Shown: one piece after another, positions 35,834 through 44,464 of the stretch
Numbering within the stretch: the stretch's first letter is position 1
How the letters are laid out: every line of letters begins with the position of its first letter
Source of the DNA: Chryseobacterium sp.
GTDB taxonomy: Bacteria; Bacteroidota; Bacteroidia; Flavobacteriales; Weeksellaceae
Direction: 5' to 3'
NCBI GenBank assembly: GCA_003248755.1
Contig: QFQW01000001.1
Location: forward strand, 1-64,000
DNA length: 64,000 bases
Program-made: the position numbers and the translations under genes
The notes under the pieces: model-generated
Told to the model about the DNA's origin: nothing
Database searches by the model: none
What the model saw: the letters and a program-made list of their open reading frames with translations, nothing else

Positions 35834-38536
35834 TTAGAATTTGTACGAGATAGAAGCAGCCCAAGTTCTACCGAAACCGAAGAATACGGTATTGCTTGTG
35901 TCAATTCCTTTATAGAAATTCAAAGGATTGTTGATGTATGCATTATATGATGCTTGAGCTTGTGCGTCGGTATTTGTAGCTGTTTTAAAATCTGCCAACT
36001 CTTTAATGTGTGTTGATGTTTTACCGTCAGAAATATAAGTTGTATCTAGCAAGTTATAAACATTACCCGTCAAAACAATCTTGTGCCCGTTGTTAAGATT
36101 AATACCGTAAGATAAACCTATATCAAACAAATTATAACTAGGGTATTCTAAAGCGCCCTTTTTACCATTATTAGTAATGTCTCCATTTGGTTGTACATAT
36201 ACATCGCTAAAGTTGATTAATCCATAATAATTATCATAATAATTCCAATTTCCGAAAACGCTTAGATTTTTAATTGGTTTTACAGTAAATCCTAAAGCTG
36301 CGGTAGTTTGTGCAGCGTCAGAAACTTTCACTTTATCTAATGCAAATTCTACGTCGGTTTTACCATTTAACATAATTGGTGTTCCATTTTCATCATAAAG
36401 ATTTCCTTGAGCGTTCCCTTTATATTTCCAATCGCCTACAGACAACATTACGTTGAAAGACAAATAATCTGTGGCTTTTACAGTTCCTTCAAATTCAACT
36501 CCCATGTGGACTTCGTGAATACCTGTTAAGTTTGCGAAGGGTCTGTTGTAATTTCCTCCAGCTGGATTTGGAACAGTAATACCAGTAAATCTATTATATC
36601 TGTCCTTCCAAGAAGTATAATATAAGTTGACATTAGCATTAAAAATACCACTTCGGAAACCATAACCTAGTTCTGCTGAGGAAATTTTTTCGTTTGTTAA
36701 TAAAGGATTTACAATTTGCTGATTACCAGTTGCTCTTCCATCAGTTAGGGGAGAATTATAAACAGAATTGAATAATGGTTGTTTCTCATAATAACCAACA
36801 TTTGCGAATACATTGTGCTGTTCATTAATATTATAGTTAGCACCAGCTTTTGCGTTAAATCCGAAAAGATATTTAGTACTCGTTTTTTGATTTACGGTTT
36901 GACCTTGTTGTAAGGTTCCGTCTTTTAACCAGTTATCAATTCTTTTATAGCCTTGTTCAGAAGCAGAACCTTGAATGAAAGCCGATACTTTTTCATTAGA
37001 ATATTCCAACTGTCCAAAAACTCCACCCCAAAGAACTTCACCATCATAGTTTCTATAAACAATCTGATTTTTATCCTTAATAGCCGCTGCAAAAGGGTTT
37101 GCAGAAGGCTTTGGGTTTTGTACAAACGTTACATCATAAGGAGCTGAGTTCATATTATCTCCCTCAACATATTTTGTATTACCCCAAAGATCTGTCAAAA
37201 CACCTGGGTGATATCCATAATAATATCTTAAGTCAATTCCGGCAGAATAGTTCCAGTTATCATTGATCTTATGTTGGAAATTAGATAATAATCCATACCA
37301 GTCATGAGAATTGATACTTGCTCTTCTTGCAAATCCATTAGTTCTTGTAGCAACTCCTGGAGTAGCATTAGTTGCTGTATAATTAGAATTATTAGCTGTC
37401 CAGCTAAATGTTCTTGTTCCTTGATTCCAAGCTACGAGGTCGTCAAAACGAATCAGTCCATTTTCATCTTTGAAAAAAGCATCATTGATCCCTTTTGAGT
37501 TTGTATTAGGTCCTGTACCACTTGTTTTATTTCCAACAATACTTCCGATAACTCCAGTTCCTCCACCTCTACCCCAAGATGCATATCCTACAGTTGATAA
37601 TTTTGATTTTTCTGAAATTTTCCAATCCCAGTTTATAGACATTATCGGCTTGCTATAGAAGTTGATGGATTGAGACATTACATCACCATTTAGATAACCC
37701 CAGTTAGAATTGTATCTTCTATTTGGCTCATCTACCCCATTTCCATATTTAATAAAGTTTGCAATAGAACTTTGGAAGTTTTGCATGTGCCATTGAGGGG
37801 CTCCTGTAAAAGTGAACTGGAAATCATGATTCCCCTTTTGATATCCTAATGCAAAATAATAATTGTAAGCTTCAAATTCGGAAGCATCAATATAAGTGTT
37901 ACCAGCAGTCCTTGACATCAAGAATGAAGTAGACCAACCGGTTGCAGATTTTCCTGTATTGTAAGAGAATAGAGTTTTAAGATAACCATCGTTACCTACG
38001 CCAACAGTTACATTACCCTCTCTTTTTTTATCCGCTGCTCTTGTAATAATATTAACAGTACCACCAACAGAGGCAATAGCTAATTTGGAAGAACCAAGAC
38101 CTCTTTGTATTTGCATTGCAGAAGTTACATCAGAAAGCCCTAGCCAGTTACTCCAATAAACAGCTCCATCTTCCATTCCGTTTACAGGAACACCATTGAT
38201 CATTACTGCGGTGTTGTTAGTATCAAAACCACGGATATTCATACGTCCGTCTCCAAAACCACCGCCACCTTTTGCAGCATAAATTGAAGGAGTTGATTTT
38301 AAAATCTCTGGAAGTTCTTGATTTCCAAGTCTTTCTACAATGTGCGCTTCTTTAATTGTAGAAACAGCAACAGGGGTTTTTCTATCTTTTGCCAGATCGG
38401 CAACACCTGTTATTACAACTTGCTCGATTTCATTTTCTTTAGATAATGTATCCTGTGTGGATTGGGCAAAGTAGAAACTTGCTGTTGTCATTGTCAGTGC
38501 TAAAGCCAACACTGGTTTTTTCGATAACATTTTCAT
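35834..38536 (-). CDS. TonB-dependent receptor
   Basis: A 900-residue outer-membrane receptor. Signal peptide (MKMLSKKPVLALALTMTTAS), TonB box IEQVVITGVADLAKDRKTPVA, plug with ELPEILKSTPSIYAAKGGGG, DGRMNIRGFDTNNTAVMING and MQIQRGLGSSKLAIASVGG, then a large barrel ending FFGFGRTWAASISYKF. It lacks the carboxypeptidase-regulatory domain, is longer than the siderophore receptors in this window, and has a different plug (GGGGFGDGRMNIRGFD), so it may carry another substrate. It stands between nadC and the small membrane gene and has its own terminator. Confidence 0.9.
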   Translation of the reverse strand: MKMLSKKPVLALALTMTTASFYFAQSTQDTLSKENEIEQVVITGVADLAKDRKTPVAVSTIKEAHIVERLGNQELPEILKSTPSIYAAKGGGGFGDGRMNIRGFDTNNTAVMINGVPVNGMEDGAVYWSNWLGLSDVTSAMQIQRGLGSSKLAIASVGGTVNIITRAADKKREGNVTVGVGNDGYLKTLFSYNTGKSATGWSTSFLMSRTAGNTYIDASEFEAYNYYFALGYQKGNHDFQFTFTGAPQWHMQNFQSSIANFIKYGNGVDEPNRRYNSNWGYLNGDVMSQSINFYSKPIMSINWDWKISEKSKLSTVGYASWGRGGGTGVIGSIVGNKTSGTGPNTNSKGINDAFFKDENGLIRFDDLVAWNQGTRTFSWTANNSNYTATNATPGVATRTNGFARRASINSHDWYGLLSNFQHKINDNWNYSAGIDLRYYYGYHPGVLTDLWGNTKYVEGDNMNSAPYDVTFVQNPKPSANPFAAAIKDKNQIVYRNYDGEVLWGGVFGQLEYSNEKVSAFIQGSASEQGYKRIDNWLKDGTLQQGQTVNQKTSTKYLFGFNAKAGANYNINEQHNVFANVGYYEKQPLFNSVYNSPLTDGRATGNQQIVNPLLTNEKISSAELGYGFRSGIFNANVNLYYTSWKDRYNRFTGITVPNPAGGNYNRPFANLTGIHEVHMGVEFEGTVKATDYLSFNVMLSVGDWKYKGNAQGNLYDENGTPIMLNGKTDVEFALDKVKVSDAAQTTAALGFTVKPIKNLSVFGNWNYYDNYYGLINFSDVYVQPNGDITNNGKKGALEYPSYNLFDIGLSYGINLNNGHKIVLTGNVYNLLDTTYISDGKTSTHIKELADFKTATNTDAQAQASYNAYINNPLNFYKGIDTSNTVFFGFGRTWAASISYKF

Positions 38537-38596
38537 TTTTTTAAGATTTATGTCGCAAAAGTCTTAAAAAAATTAATACGTTCTGTTAATATAGTG

Positions 38597-39460
38597 TTAA
38601 ATTTTTAATGCTTTGAGACTCAGGTCAATATTGCTCGATGAGTGAGTTAAGGCGCCAGCTGAGATAAAATTAACTCCGGTTTTCGCCACCGAATTTAACA
38701 CTTCACGTGTAATTCCGCCAGATGCTTCTGTTTCAGATTTTCCGTTTACGATTTTCACGGCTTTGGCCATTGTATCAACATCCATATTGTCAAACATAAT
38801 TCTGTCTGCTCCAGATTTTACTGCCTCTTCGACTTCTTCCAGATTACGGGTTTCGACTTCTATTTTAAGTTTAAGTTTGTTTTTCTTAACGTAATCTTTC
38901 GCCATTTTCACAGCATTGGTAATACTTCCATTGTAATCGATGTGATTGTCCTTCAGCATGATCATATCATAAAGCCCATATCTGTGATTGGTTCCTCCAC
39001 CAATGGCAACCGCCCATTTTTCACAAACTCGGAAATTAGGTGTGGTTTTTCTTGTATCGAGCAATTTTGTCTTTGTTCCAATTAATCTGGAGTCCCAATC
39101 GTGAGTCATCGTTGCAATTCCGCTCATACGTTGCATACAGTTCAGAACCAAACGTTCTGTTGAAAGGATTGACCTTGCTTTCCCGGTTACTATAAAAGCA
39201 ATATCTCCTTTTTTTGCAGATTCTCCATCTTTAATGAAAACTTCAACTTTAAGATTCTTGTCAAAAGTCTTAAAAATGATTTCCGCCAATTCAACACCTG
39301 CCAAAATGCAGTTTTCTTTTACCAAAAGTTGAGCTTTCTGCTCCAAATCTTTCGGGATGGTTGAAAGCGTAGAATGGTCACCATTTTGGATGTCCTCTTC
39401 CAAAGCTGTTCTGATGAATTCTTTTAAAACTTTATCACTGGCGTAAGATGGTCTTTTCAT
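38597..39460 (-). CDS. nadC: Nicotinate-nucleotide pyrophosphorylase (carboxylating)
   Basis: About 287 residues; makes nicotinate mononucleotide from quinolinate and PRPP, the last step of the de novo pyridine ring branch. The start is set at ATG 39460 (MKRPSYASDKVLKEFIRTAL), not at an upstream in-frame ATG at 39505, because the longer form would run through the nadB terminator. Motifs are LDTRKTTPNFRVCEKWAV, IGGGTNHRYGLYDMIMLKDNHID and SADRIMFDN-like ADRIMFDNMD. It follows nadB on the same strand, separated by 78 bp with a hairpin. Confidence 0.95.
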   Translation of the reverse strand: MKRPSYASDKVLKEFIRTALEEDIQNGDHSTLSTIPKDLEQKAQLLVKENCILAGVELAEIIFKTFDKNLKVEVFIKDGESAKKGDIAFIVTGKARSILSTERLVLNCMQRMSGIATMTHDWDSRLIGTKTKLLDTRKTTPNFRVCEKWAVAIGGGTNHRYGLYDMIMLKDNHIDYNGSITNAVKMAKDYVKKNKLKLKIEVETRNLEEVEEAVKSGADRIMFDNMDVDTMAKAVKIVNGKSETEASGGITREVLNSVAKTGVNFISAGALTHSSSNIDLSLKALKI

Positions 39461-39485
39461 AATTTGAAATTTGTGTAAAAATATA

Positions 39486-39520
39486 AAACCCTTCCAGAGT
39501 TTCAAACTTTGAAAGGGTTT
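39486..39520 (-). terminator. Hairpin between nadB and nadC
   Basis: A 10-bp stem (AAACCCTTTC / GGAAGGGTTT, with one G-U pair) followed by TTTTATA on the minus strand. It may reduce read-through into nadC or end the nadB transcript. Confidence 0.7.
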
Positions 39521-39538
39521 AATTATTTAAAATAATAT

Positions 39539-41134
39539 TTATTCATTAATTAGAAGTGGTTTCGTAGCCAAATCTTTATTATAAAATGCACCTTTATTTT
39601 CTTTCATTTCGAGAGAATGCTTAATAATTAAATAAGAAACATTCACAAGATTCCTCAATTCAGAAAGTTGTGGCGAAAGTATGGAATAATTATAAAGTTC
39701 CGTCACGGCTTCATAGATTTCTCGTTGTTTCTTTTTAGCCAATTCCAATCTCGCATTGCTTCTTACGATGGCAACCAAATCACTCATCATTTCCTGAAGT
39801 TGTTTTCTGAGATAAGTTACAAGAACCATTTCATCCATCATTTTCATTCCTTCCTCATTCCATTCTGGAACGGCTTTCAGATCATCAAAATTGAAATCGT
39901 TTTCTTTTAACAGTTCAACCGTTTTCATAGCGGCATTGTGTCCAAAAACCAAACCTTCTAATAAAGAATTCGATGCTAATCTGTTAGCGCCGTGAAGTCC
40001 GGAATTGGTACATTCCCCAACGGCAAATAGATTTTTAATAGAAGATTGACCTTCTTTATCAACCTCGATTCCGCCCATCAGATAATGACAAGCAGGAACA
40101 ACCGGAATCAATTCTTTGAATGGGTCAATGCCTTCATCCAGACATTTTTGATAGATATTCGGGAAGTGATTAATGAATTTTTCTCTATCCATTTCTCGGC
40201 AGTCCAAACCAACATAATCGTCTCCACTTATTTTCAGTTCATTATCAATTCCTCTTGCAACGATGTCACGAGAAGCTAATTCTTCTCGCTCATCATATTT
40301 TTGCATAAATGGTTTTCCATTTTTAGTACGGAGTTTTGCGCCATCGCCACGAACAGCTTCGGAAATTAGGAACAGCATTCCATCTCTTTTAGAATACATC
40401 GCTGTTGGATGAAATTGATAGTACTGCATATTGGAAACTTTACCTTGTGCTCTGTGAACAAAGGCAATTCCGTCTCCCGTTGCAATGATTGGATTGGTTG
40501 TGTTTTTATAAACGTGACCAGCTCCTCCGGTTGCAACCAAAGTAATTTTCGAAGTGATTTTTTTGATTTTCTTATTCTGCTCATCAAGAATATAAGCACC
40601 ATAAGCATTGATATTTCCTTTGTCCAATTCTTTTCCCGGAACGTGGTGCTGGGTAATCAAATCAATGACATAATGATGAGGAAGCATCTCGATATTTGGA
40701 GAATTTCTGACTGTTTCCAGGAGAGCTCTTTCGATTTCAAAACCCGTGATGTCTTTGTGATGGACGATTCGGTTTTCCGTATGACCGCCTTCTCTTCCCA
40801 AAGAATATTTTCCTTTTTCCTGGTCAAATTTTGCGCCCCATTCAACAATCTCATTGAAACGATGTGGGGCTTCTTCCACCACCATTTTTACAATGTCGGG
40901 ATTATTGATGTAATCTCCGGCGCGAAGCGTATCATCAATATGTTTTTGGAAATTATCTTTGGAAAAATCTGTTACAACCGCCAATCCGCCTTGTGCATAT
41001 TTGGTGTTGCTCTCGTCCTCATTGGATTTTGTAACGATTGTTATTTTAGTTTCCGGTAATTGTTCGGCAATTTTAATGGCATAAGATAAGCCCGAGATTC
41101 CGGAACCGATTACAAGAACGTCTGTTTTTATCAT
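39539..41134 (-). CDS. nadB: L-aspartate oxidase
   Basis: A 531-residue FAD enzyme that turns L-aspartate into iminoaspartate, the first step of NAD synthesis. It has the FAD-binding start VLVIGSGISGLSYAIKIAEQ, SNEDESNTKYAQGGLAVVTD, the catalytic-base region VGLDCREMDRE, HGANRLASNSLLEGLVFG (typical of the NadB/SdhA flavoprotein family) and the capping-domain HYLMGGIEVD. The C-terminal helical domain is ~110 residues. nadA is absent from the window. It lies 33 bp after the ParE-type toxin gene and 34 bp before the nadC hairpin. Confidence 0.96.
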   Translation of the reverse strand: MIKTDVLVIGSGISGLSYAIKIAEQLPETKITIVTKSNEDESNTKYAQGGLAVVTDFSKDNFQKHIDDTLRAGDYINNPDIVKMVVEEAPHRFNEIVEWGAKFDQEKGKYSLGREGGHTENRIVHHKDITGFEIERALLETVRNSPNIEMLPHHYVIDLITQHHVPGKELDKGNINAYGAYILDEQNKKIKKITSKITLVATGGAGHVYKNTTNPIIATGDGIAFVHRAQGKVSNMQYYQFHPTAMYSKRDGMLFLISEAVRGDGAKLRTKNGKPFMQKYDEREELASRDIVARGIDNELKISGDDYVGLDCREMDREKFINHFPNIYQKCLDEGIDPFKELIPVVPACHYLMGGIEVDKEGQSSIKNLFAVGECTNSGLHGANRLASNSLLEGLVFGHNAAMKTVELLKENDFNFDDLKAVPEWNEEGMKMMDEMVLVTYLRKQLQEMMSDLVAIVRSNARLELAKKKQREIYEAVTELYNYSILSPQLSELRNLVNVSYLIIKHSLEMKENKGAFYNKDLATKPLLINE

Positions 41135-41167
41135 TTTAATTTTGAAATTGTAGGATTATTAAAGACA

Positions 41168-41461
41168 TCAAATCTTTGGATAATTGTCAGGATTGGATTT
41201 GGCAAAACGAATGCCGTAAACCTTGACTACTTTTTTCTCTTCATTAATAATATAATGAACCATAACAGGAAAATTTTTGACTTGTCTCACACGAAACTCA
41301 TCAAATCTTATTTGGAAATAGGGAATTTCTTTAAGTTGGTTTAATGTATCATTGAAATTAGTAAGGAATCTTGCCTTAAGTTCTTTAGAAATTGTTCCAT
41401 AATAATCACTTGCATCTCTAAGGTCAGATTTCGCACTTTTTAGAATTGAAACTTTGAACAT
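41168..41461 (-). CDS. RelE/ParE-family toxin
   Basis: A 97-residue protein of the RelE/ParE superfamily, with the family pattern FKVSILKSAKSDLRDASDYY, then RFLTNFNDTLNQLKEIPYFQ and the C-terminal basic strand KVVKVYGIRFAKSNP. Toxins of this fold block gyrase or cut mRNA on ribosomes. Its ATG overlaps the antitoxin's TAA (TAATG), so the two are translationally coupled. Its arrangement, antitoxin first, fits type II TA modules. The precise cell target is unknown. Confidence 0.82.
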   Translation of the reverse strand: MFKVSILKSAKSDLRDASDYYGTISKELKARFLTNFNDTLNQLKEIPYFQIRFDEFRVRQVKNFPVMVHYIINEEKKVVKVYGIRFAKSNPDNYPKI

Positions 41462-41685
41462 TATAAAAAGTTATGTTTGATAGCATCCCAATCTTCAAAA
41501 TCTTCTTCTTTAGCTTCTGCAAGACGCTTTCTCATCAGTACTTTCTCTTCTTCAGGAATTTCAAAATTAAATTCTTCTTCTTTCGGAAAAATGATAACCT
41601 CAGCATATTCAGCATCAAAATTTTCTGGAAGTTCTATGCTCAGCTTATGGTTTTTAACCTCAACGATTTGTCTGATTGCATTCAT
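41461..41685 (-). CDS. Antitoxin of the ParE/RelE pair
   Basis: A 74-residue, acidic protein (MNAIRQIVEVKNHKLSIELP, then an Asp/Glu/Lys-rich end PEEEKVLMRKRLAEAKEEDF). The N-terminal strand-rich part resembles small DNA-binding or AbrB-like antitoxin starts, and the charged C-terminal helix would wrap the toxin. Family identity is weak; the call rests mainly on its position, one base overlapping the toxin gene, and its size. Confidence 0.65.
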   Translation of the reverse strand: MNAIRQIVEVKNHKLSIELPENFDAEYAEVIIFPKEEEFNFEIPEEEKVLMRKRLAEAKEEDFEDWDAIKHNFL

Positions 41686-41709
41686 TTTAAATTGAATTAA
41701 AAATTAAAA

Positions 41710-42336
41710 TTACAGAAATTTGATGAACTTATCCGCAGGTTTTCTCACTTTTTTGAAATTTTGAAAAATATCATCTTCTGCTCTGTAACCAAGTGCAAGA
41801 ACGACAGCAATTTTTTCGTGTTCTTTATCGATTTTTAGAACATTTTCTATGATTTCAGATTTGAAGCCTTCCATTGGGCAAGTATCGATTTCTTCTTCTG
41901 CAGAAGCCATTATCAATGAACCTAAAACGATATAACTCTGTTTTTCGGACCAGCTTTCCAGTTCTTTTTGGGTGTAATTTTCTAAGAAAAGATTGATGTT
42001 GTTTCTAAAAGCAGACAGTTGCTCCAAAGTTACGCCACGCTCATTAATAATATGACTGAAATAATTATCAACGTACTCCTTATTAATATGGGTTTTTGTG
42101 ACCAAAGCAACCAAATGCGAGCAAGTCGATATTTGTGAAGGATTATAAAAAGCCGGAATCAATTTCTGAATTGTCTCGTCATTTTCCACGACCAAAAGAT
42201 GATAAGGCTGCAGTCCTAATGAGCTTACAGACAGTCTTCCAGCTTCCAGGATATTGTTCAGTTTTTCAGAAGAAATCTTTCTTCCGTCAAATTTTTTCAC
42301 GGAATATCGCCAGTTAAGTGCTTCTAAATAGTTCAT
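41710..42336 (-). CDS. NAD(P)H-dependent oxidoreductase, nitroreductase family
   Basis: A 208-residue flavin enzyme with the nitroreductase start NWRYSVKKFDGRKISSEKL and the FMN-binding ILEAGRLSVSSLGLQPYHLL; the late segment VVLALGYRAEDD is the usual GxP-region variant. The family (NfsB/DrgA-like) reduces quinones and nitro compounds with NAD(P)H. It starts the minus-strand run toward nadB, 24 bp before the antitoxin ATG. A -7-like box sits 5 bp before its ATG, suggesting a leaderless or nearly leaderless mRNA. Confidence 0.87.
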   Translation of the reverse strand: MNYLEALNWRYSVKKFDGRKISSEKLNNILEAGRLSVSSLGLQPYHLLVVENDETIQKLIPAFYNPSQISTCSHLVALVTKTHINKEYVDNYFSHIINERGVTLEQLSAFRNNINLFLENYTQKELESWSEKQSYIVLGSLIMASAEEEIDTCPMEGFKSEIIENVLKIDKEHEKIAVVLALGYRAEDDIFQNFKKVRKPADKFIKFL

Positions 42337-42340
42337 ATAA

Positions 42341-42348
42341 CAAATATA
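42341..42348 (-). promoter_or_regulatory. Candidate -7 element of the nitroreductase-family gene
   Basis: TATATTTG on the minus strand matches TAnnTTTG only 5 bp before the ATG at 42336. Confidence 0.4.
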
Positions 42349-42419
42349 GGCAATTTGAAATTTTAGTTAGAATGATTTTAAATAATGAAACATTTCTAAC
42401 CGATTTTTTTAATTCACTC

Positions 42420-42453
42420 ATTGCAAAGGCTTTATAATAAGGGTTTTTGCAAT
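42420..42453. repeat. Inverted repeat in the nitroreductase-mraZ gap
   Basis: ATTGCAAA (42420-42427) and TTTGCAAT (42446-42453) are perfect 8-bp arms with an 18-bp centre. It could be an operator or a chance repeat in an AT-rich stretch. Confidence 0.3.
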
Positions 42454-42530
42454 AATTCATTTTAATCGATTTTAAATCAAATCATTAGCCAATAAAGCTT
42501 TGAAACCAAAAAGTTATAAACATTAAGTAT

Positions 42531-42560
42531 AAAAGTGGGCAAAAGTGGTAAAATGTGGTA
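42531..42560 (+). promoter_or_regulatory. MraZ operator: three tandem 10-bp repeats
   Basis: Three direct repeats at exactly 10-bp spacing, AAAAGTGGGC, AAAAGTGGTA and AAATGTGGTA, lie just before the mraZ -7 box. MraZ proteins are known to bind series of such GTGG/GTGT repeats upstream of their own gene and to repress the dcw cluster, so this is very likely an autoregulatory site. The repeats cover the place of the -33 box. Confidence 0.85.
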
Positions 42561-42570
42561 GATTTTTATA

Positions 42571-42578
42571 TAAATTTG
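42571..42578 (+). promoter_or_regulatory. -7 element of the dcw cluster promoter
   Basis: TAAATTTG matches TAnnTTTG just after the MraZ repeats and 6 bp before the mraZ ATG, implying a very short leader. Confidence 0.6.
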
Positions 42579-42584
42579 CTCCAA

Positions 42585-43055
42585 ATGAAAAACTTCATTG
42601 GAACATACGAATGTAAAATAGATGACAAGGGGCGCATCAAACTGCCTGCTTCGCTTACGAAGCAGATGGAACATTTTGCAGATGAGCCATTTGTAATCAA
42701 GCGTTCGGTGTTTCAGAAGTGTCTTGAGGTTTATCCAATGAAACCTTGGGAAAAACTGATGGCAAAAATAAATGGTCTGAACCGATTTGTGAAAAAAAAT
42801 GCAGATTTCATCAGGATGTTTACAGCCGGTGTCAAAACTGCTGAGCTGGACAACGTTGGTCGTCTGCAAATCAGTAAGGATTTAACGCAATTTGCAAATC
42901 TTGGAAAAGATATCGTGATTACGAGTGCAGGCGAATTGTTTGAGATTTGGGATAAGGATTCTTATGAACAAGTTATCTCGGTCAGTGAGTCTGATTTCGC
43001 CAGTCTGGCGGAAGATGTAATGGGAAACCTTGATTCTGAGGAATCAAATCAATAG
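42585..43055 (+). CDS. mraZ: Division/cell wall cluster transcriptional repressor MraZ
   Basis: About 156 residues, a double AbrB-like swapped-hairpin protein. The ATG at 42585 (MKNFIGTYECKIDDKGRIKL) is preferred over an upstream in-frame ATG at 42555 because family homology begins there and the upstream one lies inside the operator. The first half-repeat holds KIDDKGRIKLPASLTKQ and the second ELDNVGRLQISKDLTQFANL. It heads the dcw cluster and probably represses it through the 10-bp repeats at 42531-42560. The acidic C-terminus (NLDSEESNQ) is short. Confidence 0.93.
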   Translation: MKNFIGTYECKIDDKGRIKLPASLTKQMEHFADEPFVIKRSVFQKCLEVYPMKPWEKLMAKINGLNRFVKKNADFIRMFTAGVKTAELDNVGRLQISKDLTQFANLGKDIVITSAGELFEIWDKDSYEQVISVSESDFASLAEDVMGNLDSEESNQ

Positions 43056-43099
43056 TTAAAAAAGAATAATTAATTAGGTTCTGAAACCAATAATTAAAT

Positions 43100-43131
43100 C
43101 ATTTATCAACCATCATTCATCAATTATAGAA
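43100..43131 (+). repeat. Intergenic AT-rich repeat, family I (half unit)
   Basis: The gap before rsmH ends in ATCATTCATCAATTATAGAAA, cut here to the shared part CATTCATCAATTATAGAAA, which is also found just before ftsL (44028-44092). It looks like one arm of the hairpin repeat family seen at 51874-51905. Confidence 0.45.
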
Positions 43132-43134
43132 AGT

Positions 43135-44028
43135 ATGTATCATAATCCAGTCTTATTAAAACAAAGCGTAGACGCTATGGTGACCAATCCGGATGGTGTT
43201 TACGTGGATTGTACTTTTGGCGGTGGAGGTCACTCAAGAGAGATTTTGAGCCGACTTTCTGATAAAGGAAGATTGTTTTCTTTTGACCAAGATTTGGATG
43301 CTCTGAAAAATGCGATTGATGACCCGAGATTTACTCTGGTGAATCAGAATTTCAGGTTTTTGGAAAACTCGATGTTGGCTTATGGGATTTCTCAGGTTGA
43401 TGGGATTTTGGCAGATTTAGGCGTTTCTTCTCATCAGTTTGATGAGGCAGAAAGAGGATTTTCCACAAGAAGCAATGCGCCACTGGATATGAGAATGAAT
43501 GTGATGCAAGGTCTTGATGCAAAGAAAATCATCAACGATTACGAAGAAGAGGATTTGGCGGACATTTTTTATCATTACGGAGAACTGAGAGAAGCTAGGA
43601 AATTGGCGAGAGAAATTGTTCATCATAGAAAATCAAAAAAGATTGAAACAACCGGGGATTTGAAAAATCTCTTCAGTTATATTCCGGCTTTTAAGCAGAA
43701 TAAATTCTTTGCCCAGGTTTTTCAGGCCATCAGAATTGAAGTCAATCAGGAGCTGGAAGTTTTGAAAGAAATGTTGGTTCAATCTTACAAAATTTTGAAA
43801 ACCGACGGCAGGTTAGTCGTAATTTCTTACCATTCTCTGGAAGACAGACTGGTAAAACGTTTCTTGAAAAACGGAATGTTCGAAGGTGAACCTCAGCGTG
43901 ATATTTACGGAAATTATGCGAAAGCTTTTGAATTATTAAAGACAAAAGCAATCATTCCGGATGATAAGGAAATTGAAGAAAACTCTCGTGCAAGAAGTGC
44001 GAAAATGAGAATAGGAACGAAGTTGTAA
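43135..44028 (+). CDS. rsmH: 16S rRNA (cytosine(1402)-N(4))-methyltransferase RsmH
   Basis: A 297-residue SAM-dependent methyltransferase (formerly MraW), which modifies C1402 in the ribosomal P site. The SAM motif is VYVDCTFGGGGHSREILSRL, and GILADLGVSSHQFDEAERGF, the inserted helical domain (LREARKLAREIVHHRKSKKI) and VVISYHSLEDRLVKRFLK are all characteristic. It follows mraZ by 79 bp, as in most dcw clusters. Start at 43135 (MYHNPVLLKQSVDAM) is the normal one. Confidence 0.96.
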   Translation: MYHNPVLLKQSVDAMVTNPDGVYVDCTFGGGGHSREILSRLSDKGRLFSFDQDLDALKNAIDDPRFTLVNQNFRFLENSMLAYGISQVDGILADLGVSSHQFDEAERGFSTRSNAPLDMRMNVMQGLDAKKIINDYEEEDLADIFYHYGELREARKLAREIVHHRKSKKIETTGDLKNLFSYIPAFKQNKFFAQVFQAIRIEVNQELEVLKEMLVQSYKILKTDGRLVVISYHSLEDRLVKRFLKNGMFEGEPQRDIYGNYAKAFELLKTKAIIPDDKEIEENSRARSAKMRIGTKL

Positions 44029-44092
44029 ATGATAGATGATAGGCGATAAAATGATTATCAATTATCATTCATCAATTATCAATTATAGAAAC
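44028..44092 (+). repeat. Intergenic AT-rich repeat, family I
   Basis: The gap between rsmH and ftsL is made of ATGATAGATGATAG-type and TTATCAATTATC-type elements (the latter at 44055-44066, the reverse complement of the GATAATTGATAA seen at 51874 and 60441). It can fold back and is related to the other family I units. Confidence 0.55.
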
Positions 44093-44464
44093 GTGGCAAA
44101 GCAGACAACCTATAATAAGCAGAAAAAGAAACTCACTTTTATGGATATCATAAAAGGGAATTTTCTTAATCGTGATGAGGTAAAAGCGCATTACAAATAT
44201 TTCTTGTTCATTTTCGGATTGTTGATGGTGATGATTTACAGCAATCATCTGGTTAACAAAAAAATAGAACATGTTAACAAACTAAAAGAAGAGACGGAAG
44301 AATATAAATCCCGAAACGCCTACGCGCAAAGCAGGCTGATAAAAATAAGAATGGAATCCGAACTGGGAAAAGAAATGGTTCAGGATTCTCTGGTGAGTTT
44401 GGAAAGCCACCCGATGAAATTATTGATAAAAGTTGACAGTACAGATGATAAAGCAACCCAATAA
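44093..44464 (+). CDS. ftsL: FtsL-like cell division protein
   Basis: About 123 residues from a GTG start at 44093 (read as M-AKQTTYNKQKKKLTFMDIIKG). An in-frame ATG further upstream (44036) would translate the intergenic repeat and is rejected. A basic cytoplasmic start precedes one transmembrane helix (YKYFLFIFGLLMVMIYSNHL) and a coiled coil of ~45 residues (KKIEHVNKLKEETEEYKSRN). Layout and position between rsmH and ftsI identify FtsL, which with FtsQ/FtsB activates septal wall synthesis. Its end overlaps the ftsI start by 20 bp. Confidence 0.85.
   Translation: MAKQTTYNKQKKKLTFMDIIKGNFLNRDEVKAHYKYFLFIFGLLMVMIYSNHLVNKKIEHVNKLKEETEEYKSRNAYAQSRLIKIRMESELGKEMVQDSLVSLESHPMKLLIKVDSTDDKATQ

Noticed and set aside
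39461..39505. Longer nadC start
   Set aside because: It would run into the nadB terminator hairpin and adds residues not found in NadC.
40409..41059. 216-codon plus-strand frame opposite nadB
   Set aside because: It lies wholly within nadB in antisense and has no protein-like features.
44036..44092. Longer ftsL start at ATG 44036
   Set aside because: The added residues are just the translated family I repeat; GTG at 44093 fits the FtsL start.
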